DNA of 64,000 nt from Notospermus geniculatus. Its lineage: Eukaryota; Nemertea; Pilidiophora; Heteronemertea; Lineidae. Position numbers and translations under genes: made by a program. The stretch spans positions 50,333-114,332 of the forward strand of contig NMRB01002014.1 of NCBI GenBank assembly GCA_002633025.1, given 5' to 3'. The notes beneath the pieces were generated by a model that made no database searches, had not been told where the DNA came from, and saw only the letters and a list, made by a program, of their open reading frames with translations. Below, piece after piece: positions 33,890 to 44,559 of this stretch; within the stretch, counting starts at the first letter, position 1, and every line of letters starts with the position of its first letter.

Positions 33890-34112
33890 TACTGTAAAGC
33901 AAGATAATTTCGCGGCTGGAAATGTTCGCGAATCAAGAATTATAGACGTATTCGCGGCAGGATATTTTCGCGCGTCTCTGCCATTTTTTCAGTTTTTTTT
34001 TCACGGACCATATCTATCACTTGCGTGTATTTATATTAGCGACAGGAAATTTTCGCGACTCACACACTCTCGCGAAATTTTCCTGCATGCGAAATTTTCC
34101 TGCTTTACAGTA
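33890..34112. mobile_element. Palindromic element, TACTGTAAAGC ends, TTCGCG-rich
   Basis: Begins TACTGTAAAGCAAGATAATT TCGCG and ends CGCGAAATTTTCCTGC ... GCTTTACAGTA. The interior repeats TTTCGCG and GCGAAAT in both orientations. Confidence 0.8.
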
Positions 34113-34117
34113 GGCCT

Positions 34118-34470
34118 ATCCTCGTGCGAGTTGGCTCTCAATGGGCAATTCACCACTGTTGGTTTCCTTACGGTTTATGCCTTGACCATGAGACACAAAC
34201 AACTACTCATAGTTTTCTATGGGTGAGTTGCCCATAGAGAGCTGAAGGCTCTCCTCCACATGGGAGTACCGTATTCTCATGTGAGTTGACTCTCAATGGG
34301 CAATTGATCACTTGCTTTCCTTACGGTTTATGCCTCGACCATGAGACAAACGACTACTCATAGTTTTCTATGGGTGAGTTGCCCATAGAGAGCTGAAGGC
34401 TCTCCTCCACATGGGAGTATCTCATGTGGGTTGACTCTCAATGGGCAATTCACCACTGTTTGTTTCCTTG
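34118..34470. mobile_element. CTCTCAATGGGCAA palindromic element, tandem copies
   Basis: Unit of about 148 bases: GAGTTGGCTCTCAATGGGCA A ... GTTTCCTTACGGTTTATGCC ... ATGGGTGAGTTGCCCATAGA GAGC. The ends are complementary. There are two full tandem copies plus the first part of a third. Dispersed copies lie at 38590-38725 and 39002-39130. Confidence 0.8.
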
Positions 34471-34756
34471 GGCCGGTGTAAAGTTTTTCAGTGTTTCCGT
34501 GCGTCAGTGTTCCCCCTATTGTTCTGGAAACACTGGCAGATAGATCGACACGTTTCTCTGTGTGTCCTCCATTGTCGAGTCGCGGCTTATTCCGTCAGAC
34601 AATAGGAGGGGAACACTCGCAGATGGGGAACACTGAAAAACGTTACACCGGGTTTACATACAAGTATACGGTCTATGGACACACATGCGAACAAAGGTGT
34701 CATGGTCATGAACACTTTGTTAGGCCATTGTTCGCCCGCGTGTCCGTATACCTCAA
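34471..34756. mobile_element. Two palindromic elements inserted head-to-tail in the third unit
   Basis: First, GGGCCGGTGTAAAGTTTTTC ... GAAAAACGTTACACCGG (copy 2 of the family at 12891). Second, GGGTTTACATACAAGTATAC ... GTATACCTCAATGTAAACCC, whose relative is at 52397-52520. The host unit resumes at about 34771 (TATGGTTTACGACTTGACC), where intact units read TACGGTTTATGCCTTGACC. Confidence 0.8.
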
Positions 34757-34870
34757 TGTAAACCCGGCCTTATGGTTTACGACTTGACCAATGACACAAA
34801 CGACTGCCCATAGTTTCCTATGGCCGAGTTGCCCATCGAGAGCCAACCTGCGTGAGCAAGCTCTCTCGCC
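34757..34870. mobile_element. Right half of the interrupted CTCTCAATGGGCAA unit
   Basis: TGGTTTACGACTTGACCAAT ... GAGTTGCCCATCGAGAGCC, the continuation of the unit broken at 34470. Confidence 0.75.
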
Positions 34871-37554
34871 GTTGGTGAATTGCCATCGATGGAAACCTCT
34901 CACATAGAGGAGTGCCTGAAATGCAGCCAGCCCTCCTGCAACCTTCCTTTCCATGTTTTGGGGCTGGTATCAGCTGTTTTAGTATACTTGCCAGACTGAC
35001 ACAATGAAGGGCCGGCACATTTATCACTACGTCTTTTGCAGGAGGGTCCCATGGCCAGAATAAGCCTTTCATTTCAACCCCGATGACTGTGTGTAAGGGC
35101 CTACACCAAATATACACATGTGAGCAGAGGCATCTCGGGCTGCTGCAGACCCAAGTTCACCACTTCCATTCACAGGAGTGCCCAATGTTTCATATACGGT
35201 ACGCTTCCAAATACTTTGGTCTAGACCCTTCAAACTTATCCACCTTTGAAAGCACATCACATGAACTGTGCAAATACCCATTTTATTGCAAAATATCAAA
35301 AGCTTGTTTCACTGAAAGCGGTTTCATTTCGGACGACGGACACCAAAATATTCTGTGTGATCCATATCAATTTGTATCCAGTAGAATTCACATATCCGTC
35401 CAGTTTTCACCGAAATCTGAGATTTTTTTGCACATCCAGGTCACATTGATAGCGTCCACACTGCTCGCAGCTCCATCTAGTGAGTCGTGTCCGAATTACA
35501 GCAGTCGGGTGAGGCCTGTACAATGTACAAGCACAAAGCTATAGCATATAAAGCCAGGAAGCAGTTGGTGATGGTTATGGCAGGAAGTGACAGAGCTGCG
35601 ATCAGGGACCAAGTCAATTTACATGAGATTTTTGTCCAAAAGGCAAGGTTAATCTGAAGGAAACATAAACATCCTTCAAATTTTTGTGTGCATTGAAAAT
35701 TGCTCTGATGACACGTTTTAAATGCATTTTTATTCCCATAAATACATGTAGATGACTGAACGATTTGGTCCTGTACCGCAGCGAGTCACATCGTCGAAGG
35801 TTGTATTAAGTGCTTTTTGCGAGATGACAAGTCCTGTAGATGCTGCTCAGCACCACCTATTGTCACGTGTGAGCAGTCAGTAATATTAGCGACTTGAAAA
35901 GTGGACTAGATCCTATTCGGTGCACTTGAGGTTCGGCGGCCGAATCCAACGAGTTGCTCTCCTCCGAGTGAGCATCAACAGCAGATTGTGTTAGGGGAGA
36001 GCAAAGCATAAGGTCACTCTTCAAGGTTGAATCTGTGCTGTACACATGAGCGAGCGTCCGTGGGGTTAGCATGCTCTATAAAACAAAGAGACAAGATGCA
36101 ATCGGTTAGTTAAGGCATAGAGGAGGCATTATATATACAGTGGTAGGGTACAGAAGTCATACACTTGTGACGTGAAACAACTAGGTTAACTTATTCCATG
36201 AGGGAGCTAAGTGCTGCCCTCTGCTGGTAAACGGAAGCATCGTCATTCAAATCAGGGGGCATGTGCAACTGAAGTATCAGCCTTCCTCAACAATCTGCAT
36301 ACTTTGCACATTTCTGAATGGAGACACTGACTTTTACATTGGAGAATAGAAAGTTATCAGTCAAATTTAGGAAGAACTTAGAAGGGATATGGCAAACTTG
36401 ACTTCAAGCTATATGATCGTAGCTCATTGGGGCACCAGACTTTTGATTCCCATATGCTCAACAATTCAACATCATACTAAAATTTGAGAAGAGTTTGTTT
36501 CTTCGCGATTTTCTCCAAGACTGACGATGGATCACTCCCAAACTTGGTATGCACATGCAGACAGACTCAGAAGTGTCCTTATGAAGCCCAAATTTTGATA
36601 TGACTTTTTTTTGAAATATCAAGAAAACGAAAATAACAATGCTATTTTACATGTAATTTAGGCCTTTTGACATCATGACGTCACCGAGATTGCCCTCGCG
36701 CCATCTGTGATGTCAGCAACGTCATGTGCGATGAAATGACGTCATTATGTCCCCCAAGTGCTCCAATGACGTGATGCATCTCGCATGAATTTAGCAGTTC
36801 CCCCACTGAACGGATTGCCTAGTTGTTCAAATCTGGCCACAAGTGCATGGAGAAAATAACAAAGACATTATTTATTAATCATGGACCAATGATCATGAGA
36901 ATGGTCTTCATAGATATTTCTGAAATTCAACACCAATAGTGGACACCGTTTATCAAGAGATATGAAACAGTGATTTTGGACACAACAAGGTCCATCTTCC
37001 ATCTTCGTCTAATTCCAAGTTCCTCCATTTGGATGATTTTTCACATTAAACATTTTTTGTTAGATTCAGACAAAGACTGGACTTATGGAGAATTGGGTAG
37101 AGTCAAGAACACAGACATAAACTGGTTACTAGCAGAACTGTACGAACAAGGTACCATTCATTCGAGGTCTAAAACAGAGGTAAGGATGGATAGTACCATG
37201 GACATCATGCATTGGATTTGACAAGCTTTTGACTAAATACAACTGTCGGGATACTACACTGCCCAGATTTAGCATTGTATGAAGTTGGAGATGTACAATC
37301 TACAGCTCTATAGCAACAACAGCAAAGGGAAAGAAAGCGGCACCAGCGGACGGAAAAAGAAGCATGCTACACAAACAAGCAGAAATGAACACAAGAACAT
37401 TCTATCACAAGAAACGAGATTTTATTCTTCACTAACATTTCATAGCATTTGTCAAATTGCCTTTTGTATTGTTTTTCATTATTGCCCAAACTTGATACGA
37501 ATTATTTCTTCTACTATTCTACTTTTATATGTAACCAAAAGTCAATAACAAGAA
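34871..37554. other. Intergenic or intronic sequence
   Basis: An open frame on the minus strand at 35863-36072 (69 codons) is preceded by an acceptor-like TTTGTTTTATAG, has a protein-like composition (SDLMLCSPLTQSAVDAHSEE) and ends in a stop. It might be an unidentified terminal exon, but I know no family for it. The 153-codon frame at 35083-35544 looks random. Confidence 0.4.
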
Positions 37555-37745
37555 ACGGGAGATTTTGCTGCTGTTTGAGGCCGCCTGCTAGCAGTCCCAT
37601 AACATCACAAAATCTGACGTCACAGATGTAAGCCATGGCGTCCATGTCATTATGGATGACGTCGAGGCGTGCACTTCTCTGTGACATCAAACTAGGACCA
37701 CTATATGTAACTGGTAGTGGCCTCTGACGGCAGGAAATTCCCCGA
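37555..37745. mobile_element. Palindromic MITE, CTGCCG-AGGCCGC family (copy 2)
   Basis: Shares TGACGTCACAGATGTAAGCC ATGGCGTC with the copy at 21983. Ends GGGAGATTTTGCTG and CGGCAGGAAATTCCCC are less well paired than in copy 1. Confidence 0.72.
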
Positions 37746-38589
37746 TCGGTTTGCGACAAATCAGCTACAAGTAATTGGTTTTCAATACAACTGACAACTG
37801 ATTCCACACGGACAGTATTTGCAGTTGGTGGTGACATCTGCACGAAAATGTCATATAGAAGTTAGAACTAACTAGGCCTAAATCAACGTTTATCTGCATC
37901 CCTTTGTGTACATTTTTCCAGAATAACAGAATTCTATTAAAACAGATCATTGATATGGCGCAGAACCACAATTTACAGTTTGATTACAATTAAAGTAGGC
38001 CTATGTACTATGTACATTGAGAAGCTCATCAATGATTGTATGCAAGTGCTCATGCATCTGATTTCTGATATGGAGTCTATCTTTCTATCAACAGCAGTAC
38101 TGACTTTCTTGGCAAGGTACATGTACCTTCAAAGACTATGGAATAAATAATAACCGTGGTTTGCGACTTCCAACCAAAATGGACGACATGCATGGACAGG
38201 ATGCCATGAACACTCCTACGTCAAGCATATATGAAAGAAACCATGCATCATTAAAATTGTAAACCACATCAGGTGTGAGTGCATCAAACGTTCTCAATGG
38301 ACCTTATTCACAAACCCTCAGTAATTTTCAAATGCTCACATATCTTATTAGGCAGAGAGCGAACAGAGTTGTCACCAACTGACAAAATTTTACGTACACG
38401 TCAAGTTACAAAGATTTGTGAATGAGGTACCAGGTTTTTTGTGTCGTGACAGACAATTGAGGTTAAGATGGGTGTGTCGAACAAGAACAAACTTGTGAGT
38501 GAGTAATGATTATTTTAACACAGGCAGAGGAACTATCGTAAACCCACATGACAGTTTTGTTACGGTGCATTGAGGAGCATGTCCAGATG

Positions 38590-38725
38590 AGATTTTTCTC
38601 ATGCGAATTGGCTCTCAATGGGCTATCAACCATTGTTGGTATCTTCACAACTTACCATATACTGAGATTAATGATACATGACTACCCATAGTGCCCATAT
38701 TGCCCATCGAGAGCCAACTCATGTA
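38590..38725. mobile_element. CTCTCAATGGGC palindromic element, dispersed copy
   Basis: ATTGGCTCTCAATGGGCTAT ... TTGCCCATCGAGAGCCAACT. Same design as 34118-34470. Confidence 0.75.
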
Positions 38726-39001
38726 AGAGCACACCCATGTGGCGCGGCACCTTCAGGTCAACGCCCTCAAAGAACCTTAATGTGAAGGTCCAGATTTGGT
38801 AAGTACCGTATGTTGAATTAGGATTGGAAAAGGTCTACTCAACACAGCCACATGCACGCTACATACTATGCATGCTTGTCAATGGATTCACCCAAGAATG
38901 CTCTAACCATGTGTACAAAAGACACATAATGAGTGACCAACTACATTGGGATTTCTAGGTGGAATGGACCAAACCCAGGAAAGGCACTTCTTCACGAGAG
39001 A

Positions 39002-39130
39002 GCAGTCTCGTGCAAGTTGGCTCTCAATGGGCAATTCATCATCGTTGGTTTCCGAAGAACTATGCCAGATGAACACAAATGGACTACCCATATATTCTAT
39101 GACTGAGTTGCCCATAGAGAGCCATCTTTT
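39002..39130. mobile_element. CTCTCAATGGGC palindromic element, dispersed copy
   Basis: AGTTGGCTCTCAATGGGCAA ... GAGTTGCCCATAGAGAGCC. Same design as 34118-34470. Confidence 0.75.
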
Positions 39131-39544
39131 TTACGCATGAAACTTCTCACATGGCGTTGCGCCTTTAGTTCCGGGAAAGATTCATTGCACGAGAGATTTT
39201 TTTTCTGCGACTATTATTACCCAACTCTACCCTTCTTCTCCTATGAGATTTTAAGTCCAACTTTGATTTTGAATGCATTTGCACTGACATAAGACGGCAG
39301 ACCAGCACCTACTGCATCAAGGCAGATGATAAGCTTAAGAAATCATTATGTCAACATTGAACAAAATACTATAATACTAACTTCACTTAACAACACAGAC
39401 TCTTTTAGGACACACATTTTTTCCCCAAAATAGACAGCTCCAAGTCATCCTTCTGAAAACGACTATCACAATTCTGAAACATGTTTCTTGCAGTAAATAT
39501 CCTTAGTTATTTTCCACCGTGCTGCCTTCATGTAATATAGCTTA

Positions 39545-39768
39545 GAGGTTCTTCACTGACGTCACAACGGTCACATGAATGTAAAGAATCGGCCATGTTG
39601 GCCATCTCAAATGGCCGGCGACGATGTCAAACTGTCACGTCATGGTATTCTGACGTCATGATCTGTGTGTTGACGCTGTGTTCATGCCGTGACGTCGCTC
39701 GACATTTTGACGTCCAATATGGCGGCATCGTGTCGTCATGGAAATGTGACGTCACGTGAAGAACCTCT
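39545..39768. mobile_element. Palindromic MITE carrying several TGACGTCA sites
   Basis: Ends AGAGGTTCTTCACTGACGTC AC and GTGACGTCACGTGAAGAACCTCT. The interior has CTGACGTCATG, CGTGACGTCG and GGCCATGTTGGCC. The CRE consensus TGACGTCA occurs at least three times. Confidence 0.82.
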
Positions 39769-39854
39769 GTAGGCACGTCTGGAAATCACACCGCAATCTT
39801 GACAAGTGTTTGGAGGCTTTAGGCCTTGATTTTAGACTTTGCTGATGTGTAGTT

Positions 39855-39860
39855 TTTATT
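39855..39860 (-). terminator. Polyadenylation signal of the minus-strand gene
   Basis: AATAAA on the minus strand, 63 bases downstream of the TGA at 39923-39925, a normal spacing for a short 3' UTR. Confidence 0.5.
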
Positions 39861-39922
39861 ATTTTTTGTCCTAGAAGAGTCGAACAGACAACACAGAAAT
39901 ACCTTTGAAAACGACAACAGTA

Positions 39923-40242
39923 TCACATGATATCAACAAAGAACTCACAGGGGTTGCCCATGGCCATTCTGAACGACTGTCGGCTGCCACTTAAATCCTC
40001 CGGAACGTTGGCCAACTCCCCGGGGGGAGGTGGCGGGACTGAGGGAGCCGTCGGGCACACTGGCGGAGCAACTGGTATAGGACCTGATGGTTTTTCACTC
40101 TGAGTCACAGGTGGCGCCCGTTGTACACTGGCCAGTGAAGCGGTTTCTGTGTCACTACCGCTGCCACCCGGGCTGGCCGATTTTCTCTCCGATTTTTCCT
40201 TGTCTCCTTTCCGCTTGCCGCTACTGCCCGAGGCGCTACTAC
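39923..40242 (-). CDS. Terminal exon of an unrecognised Ser/Pro-rich protein
   Basis: On the minus strand a TATCGTTACAG acceptor is followed by an open frame of 105 codons to a TGA at 39925-39923. It encodes a low-complexity, probably disordered segment ([20 protein letters not shown]; Pro-rich [13 protein letters not shown]) and then a well-formed C-terminus [19 protein letters not shown] that looks conserved rather than random. GC content is higher than in the flanks, as expected for coding DNA. Possibly related to the FAM117/GLCCI1 group, but this is a weak impression. Upstream exons (coordinates above 40.3 kb) were not identified. A donor-like GTGAGT sits inside NPCEFF, so an alternative 3' end is conceivable. 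Confidence 0.7.
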
Positions 40243-40654
40243 CTGTAACGATACAAAATACGAAAGCGACATGAGGCAGAGAACAAGACATGCACAAACC
40301 AGCAATCCTCAATAGTACATGTACTTTTAATCAGTAGCTCCAGCTTCAGGGACGAATAGCTCAAAATGTATTTGTCACTCCGGTGGTCAAAGCTGCAGTA
40401 AAACCTATCAAATTCTTTATCAATTTTCGGAATGTGAGCATGTAGTTTCCCAAAGACGGCAAGGGATGCCGTCGGTGGGAAGTCTTCACACCTTGGCAAC
40501 TGAGCAAGGTGAATCCATCAGTAAAAGCAGTAAGCTGTAAAAGGTCTCCCAGGAAGAGTAAAACAAGCTCCCACAAACAGGTGGCATGCGCAGACATGAA
40601 GTTCTCCCTGTTTTCAAAGACACAGAGGCACAGCTTCTGCAATGAGGATAATCT

Positions 40655-40979
40655 GTTGTTTTCATAGACTGGCACAGGCTCTGCAATATGCCTCAATACA
40701 AAGTTTTCTTAGAATGGCACAACCTCTGCAATGGAGTTCAATTTGCAGCTCAACCTCTGCAATGAGGCTGTCTTTAGCTTTCATAGAGTGGCACAGCCTC
40801 TGCAATGAGGCTGTTTTAGCCTTCAGAGTGGCACAGCCACTGCAATGAAGCTCAGTCTAGCTTTCATAGAGTGGCACAGCCTCTGCAATGAGGCTCAGTC
40901 TTAAGCTTTCATAGAGTGGGACAGCCTCTGCAATATGACCGAGTCTTTAGCTTTCAGAGTGGCACAGTCTCTGCAATAT
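40655..40979. repeat. Minisatellite, about 42-45-base unit
   Basis: Seven or so copies of GGCACAGCCTCTGCAATGAG plus GCTCAGTCTTAGCTTTCATAGAGT. It abuts the first recognisable exon of the peptidase-PHD gene and ends at an N base (40980). Confidence 0.85.
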
Positions 40980-40981
40980 NT

Positions 40982-41068
40982 GATAAAGTCCAAGATACAG
41001 TCCTGATGTTACCCAGCTTCCTGGCTTACAAATGGGAGCAGAATGATTTCAGCTGGATGTTCAAGAAG
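40982..41068 (+). CDS. C48 peptidase-PHD gene, first exon seen (5' boundary uncertain)
   Basis: Open frame DKVQDTVLMLPSFLAYKW then EQNDFSWMFKK, ending at donor GTCAGT (41069). It joins in phase 0 to the next exon (KK-VELENFRW). The MLPSFLAYKW block resembles the segment that precedes the catalytic His in Ulp1-like proteases. The acceptor could be at ...GATACAG (exon from 41001) or further upstream inside the minisatellite (TAGCTTTCAG at 40957, still in frame through the N). Upstream coding exons were not found. Confidence 0.6.
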
Positions 41069-41314
41069 GTCAGTTTTGTTTGATGTCATTCTGCAGTCCA
41101 CATGGTCCATGCTATGCATAACTAAGGAAGATTCCTCTTCTGAAAGCCAGCATTGCCCCCACTTCAGTAAGTGACTTCAAATGTCTTAATGATCAATTTC
41201 AGAAACAACAGGTCCTTTGTTCGAACCAGTACTTCTGGCGAAAAGTTTGAAGACAATTTTAGGGAGTTATTTGCCTTGACTTCAAACTTATGTAGCTGTT
41301 GATTCTTATTCCAG

Positions 41315-41469
41315 GTTGAATTGGAGAACTTCAGGTGGATAATGTTGCCAATCTGCACTAACCATCATTGGATACTGCTTGTTGCCAACACAGTTGACAG
41401 GACCGTTGGAATCCTAAATTCACTGAACTGGCCAGATAGTCGTGTGTCTTCCTACATCAGCAAATGGAG
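41315..41469 (+). CDS. C48 peptidase-PHD gene, catalytic-His exon
   Basis: A 155-base exon, acceptor TTATTCCAG, donor GTGAGT. It encodes VELENFRWIMLPICTNHHW, ILLVANTVDRTVGILNSLNW and PDSRVSSYISKWR. The HHWILLV pattern is that of Ulp1/SENP (C48) cysteine proteases, with the His at 41366-41368. Seventeen residues later, where the family has its catalytic Asp (typical DSL), this protein has Asn (LNSL, 41417-41419). The family removes SUMO-like modifiers or is carried by some DNA transposons. Confidence 0.82.
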
Positions 41470-41675
41470 GTGAGTTTGAACACAGATAGGCCAGCACCCG
41501 TGTAGGGCCTAGGGGATTTTGGTAAGAAGAGGTTAAGCCGCCACAGGGTGTAGACTTTCGACCATCATCATCAGGACTTGATTGACAACAAACTAAATTC
41601 TATAGTGTAATCGTGCATAGCAAAATTCCTGATCCAGGTCCCCCCCAACAAATACTTCTGTTTATATTGTTTCAG

Positions 41676-41781
41676 AATGTTCATGGAAAAACGTGGTGAG
41701 AAGTTTGGTTATTGGAAGCAGAAAGCATACCCTTGCAGTAAACAAAATGACGGTACCAGCTGCGGGGTGTTTGTTCTTATG
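41676..41781 (+). CDS. C48 peptidase-PHD gene, catalytic-Cys exon
   Basis: A 106-base exon, acceptor TTGTTTCAG, donor GTAAGC. It completes the split Arg codon and reads MFMEKRGEKFGYWKQKAY then PCSKQNDGTSCGVFVLM. The Gln at 41743-41745 and the nucleophile Cys at 41761-41763, six residues apart (Q-N-D-G-T-S-C-G), match the Ulp1 oxyanion-hole Gln and catalytic Cys. It ends in phase 0. Confidence 0.88.
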
Positions 41782-42021
41782 GTAAGCCTCAATGAGATGA
41801 TGATGTGCCACTGTACAATGTTAAATGTACTCAATTAATGTAGCATTGCGCATGTAATATTTGGATGTTTTGTCTGTATTCCTGGGGTCGAATAATACAA
41901 CGTATTCAAAAAGCAATTGCAAACATACCATAGATTTGACCAGGAAGCAAAACACGTGCAAAAGGTAGTTCACTTTCTCTTATTGTTTTAATCACAATTT
42001 CATACCATGTGTTCATTTCAG

Positions 42022-42288
42022 AATGCTGAGGCCATCTTGAGAGGGGTACCACCTATTGTGATGCGTCAGTGTCATGTAGACATGTTCCGCAGTTACGTCA
42101 CTGGGAAAATCATCCATCATTCTGCCACTCCGGACAAAAGGACATGTGAACTGCCTTTCTGCGCTGTTGAAAAAGGCCAAGAGCCAAAACAGTTGGTGCA
42201 GTGTGATGTGTGTGCCCGCTGGTGCCATTTGACTTGCTGTCAGCTCCGAGAGAAACCAGAGACCTACACCTGTCTGTTCTGTGTATGA
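42022..42288 (+). CDS. C48 peptidase-PHD gene, terminal exon with PHD finger
   Basis: Acceptor TTCATTTCAG, then NAEAILRGVPPIVMRQCHV continues the C-terminal helix of the protease. A PHD zinc finger follows: C-x4-C (CELPFC), C-x2-C (CDVC), H-x3-C (CHLTC) and C-x2-C (CLFC) give the complete C4HC3 set, with the aromatic WCH context. It ends with TGA at 42286-42288. PHD fingers read histone tails, so a chromatin-linked protease is the simple guess. Such peptidase-PHD proteins can be multicopy and transposon-associated in invertebrates, so a domesticated or transposon origin is also possible. Confidence 0.88.
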   Translation, partial: NAEAILRGVPPIVMRQCHVDMFRSYVTGKIIHHSATPDKRTCELPFCAVEKGQEPKQLVQCDVCARWCHLTCCQLREKPETYTCLFCV

Positions 42289-42492
42289 ATCTGCCTCACT
42301 GACGGTTGCATCATTACATTACTTGTTTCATATAGTGATGCACATTGCTTTAGCCATGTTTATAGCTACAGGTGTTTTGATTTCACCTACCTTTTAAGGT
42401 CACAGGGGTGTGTAATCTTCGCCTAACCAGAGTTGAGGGTGGCCCTGGCTGCTTCATGAGGTGTACTACTGTATCAGGGTCTTAGTTTTCTA

Positions 42493-42776
42493 CAGGGTGT
42501 CCCCAAAAAAGTGCAACATCCACCTGTTAAATCTCCAAGGGGGACCAGGTTGTACTTAGAAAGTGACCAGGCCATTATGAGCCCAAGCCCCTATAACACG
42601 GTGTGGTTATTGCCCACAAGTGAAGACCACAAATAAAATAGCGCAACCACAGAATTCGGTCGGTTGCACAATCTGATCAACTTGTTTAATCGGTTGGAAA
42701 CGGACGTCCAATCATACCAACCTGGTCTGCAGACCAAAATCGGGCTCTCCATGTTGCACTTTTTTGGGCCACCCTG
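42493..42776. mobile_element. Mariner-type MITE in the 3' UTR
   Basis: Inverted ends CAGGGTGTCCCCAAAAAAGT GCAACAT and, reversed, CAGGGTGGCCCAAAAAAGTGCAACATG, flanked by TA on both sides (42491-42492, 42777-42778), the Tc1/mariner target. It lies between the peptidase-PHD stop and its likely poly(A) signal. Confidence 0.8.
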
Positions 42777-42926
42777 TAGTGGGTCGTAGGTCTTATAACG
42801 CCTTTGTACTGGGATATCATTAGGTGACTGATTGTTTCAAGTACCAGAACGGTATTATGGGGTCTTACTTTTCCATTATTCTTGTGGTTCTTTCAGACTC
42901 GTTTGTTTTACTACTTGTTAATTTGC

Positions 42927-42932
42927 AATAAA
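42927..42932 (+). terminator. Likely poly(A) signal of the peptidase-PHD gene
   Basis: AATAAA in TTTGCAATAAAATGATGG, 640 bases after the stop. A second AATAAA at about 42634 lies inside the MITE. Confidence 0.45.
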
Positions 42933-43039
42933 ATGATGGTATCATTATGTGACTGAACTTCTGAACTCTGTTTCAATAAGATTACTTCCAACACTACATG
43001 TACATGTAGTGTAATCACTACATGTACATAATGGCTCCC

Positions 43040-43610
43040 CTTACTCTTCCCCTTTTAGCATCTTAAAACATGACCACGGACCAAATGTGTAAGCAACTGT
43101 AAATTTCCTGCTGGGCACACATCATGCTGTGTAAGCAAGCAACATACACAGCATGAAGTTGGAGGGGATTGTCCTGATGCCCAGATTTTGGCCTCTCCTC
43201 CCAAAACATGTTGTGTACAATGGTGTAAGCAACTGTAAATTTTCTGCTGTACTGTGTACGAAACAACATCCTCGGTAGACAGCATGAAGTCATGCGGGGA
43301 CTGTCCTGATGCCCAGGTTTTAGCCTCTGTGTCCTCCCAAAACAAGAAAAACGAGGACATGCTGTGTAAGCAACTGTATTTTCTGCTGTATACACATCAT
43401 GCTGTACTGTGTACGCAAAAACGTACACATCCTCGGTACACAGCAGAGGGGGGGGCGGAGCTATTATTATGCACCTAATGAATATTAATATACCTGCTGT
43501 GTACGCAAGAATATATGTTGGCTTGCTGTCACAGCATGCTGTGTACCCAACCATAATTTTTCAGTTGCATACACAGCATGCTGTGTACATATCCTCAGCC
43601 TTTAAAAAAT
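43040..43610. repeat. Irregular repeat of CAGCATG / GTGTAAGCAACTG words
   Basis: CTGTGTAAGCAACTGTAAAT, ACATCATGCTGTGTAC and GTCCTGATGCCCAG recur in several orders. Probably tandem copies of a rearranged element. The long frames over it are artefacts. Confidence 0.65.
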
Positions 43611-44069
43611 GATTTTAAGTTACTGATAGCTTTAACATAATGGAAAATGCATTAAAGTTAATGGTACTAATTGCTTAAAATCACCTTATGAAATAGGACC
43701 CTGGTCCTGAGTTCGAATACCTGGTAAGATTTGTTTTTCTTTTGATGCCTGTCTCTCAGCTACGCTATGATTTTCGTCCTTTGGATTGTTGATTTGCGAA
43801 ATCAAGCGGTGTAGGTGTAGTGGAGTCCGTCATGTTCCGGTTGGCATTTACGGTCGCTTTTACTAGTGTCTAGTTAGGCCGGTATGATTATTGTTGATGC
43901 AATTCAGCTTTAAGGCATTTTTATTCTGATGAAAGCGAACGCGACCGTGAACGCGGACGCGGTGTTCACTTTGGATTTATCAGACCGTTCCTGCAGACTA
44001 GGACTGCGAACACGGCTTGAATTTTGTCCACGCGTAAAGTCGCACCAATTGCCTCCAGAACGAACCACG

Positions 44070-44285
44070 TGATTCGCGTAATTACGAGATAAAAAGTCGT
44101 AATAACGATATAAAAAAATCGCAATTACGAGATAAAAGGCATCATAACGAGATTAAAGTCGTAATTACGAGAAAAAAGTCATGTAATTACGAGAGAAAAA
44201 GTCGTAATAACGAGGTAAAAAGTCGTAACTAAGAGAAAAAAAGTCATAATTACGAGATAAACAGTCCTTATTGCGACTAAACAGA
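44070..44285. repeat. Short tandem repeat AATTACGAGATAAAAAGTCGT
   Basis: About ten imperfect 20-22-base units of TAATTACGAGATAAAAAGTC. Confidence 0.85.
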
Positions 44286-44559
44286 AACGTTTGTGGCACT
44301 AAAATGCTGCCGTACGAAACATAATATAGCGTTGGATTTTCTTCATGTTGACTTGCTTGACGCAAGCAATGTTCCCGGAACGCCACCGTGCCGCCAATCT
44401 TCGAAGCATTCGAACGTCAAGTGGAACGTCATCATTATTTTGGTTATGTGTCAGAAAATCAACTTGTTGGGACAAAAATGTCCTGTAGTTCAAGACTGGA
44501 GCGCGTTTCGGGGTGCAACGCGTACGCTGAGATGTAAAGGGAGCGACGTGAGATGTAGA

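Noticed and set aside
35083-35544. 153-codon ORF
   Set aside because: Looks random in composition; no exon signals.
40361-40696. 111-codon minus-strand ORF as an upstream exon of the minus-strand gene
   Set aside because: No continuity of composition or splice phase with the exon at 39923-40242, and it overlaps the minisatellite edge.
43055-43554. 163-codon minus-strand ORF with YTA repeats
   Set aside because: Translation of irregular repeats.
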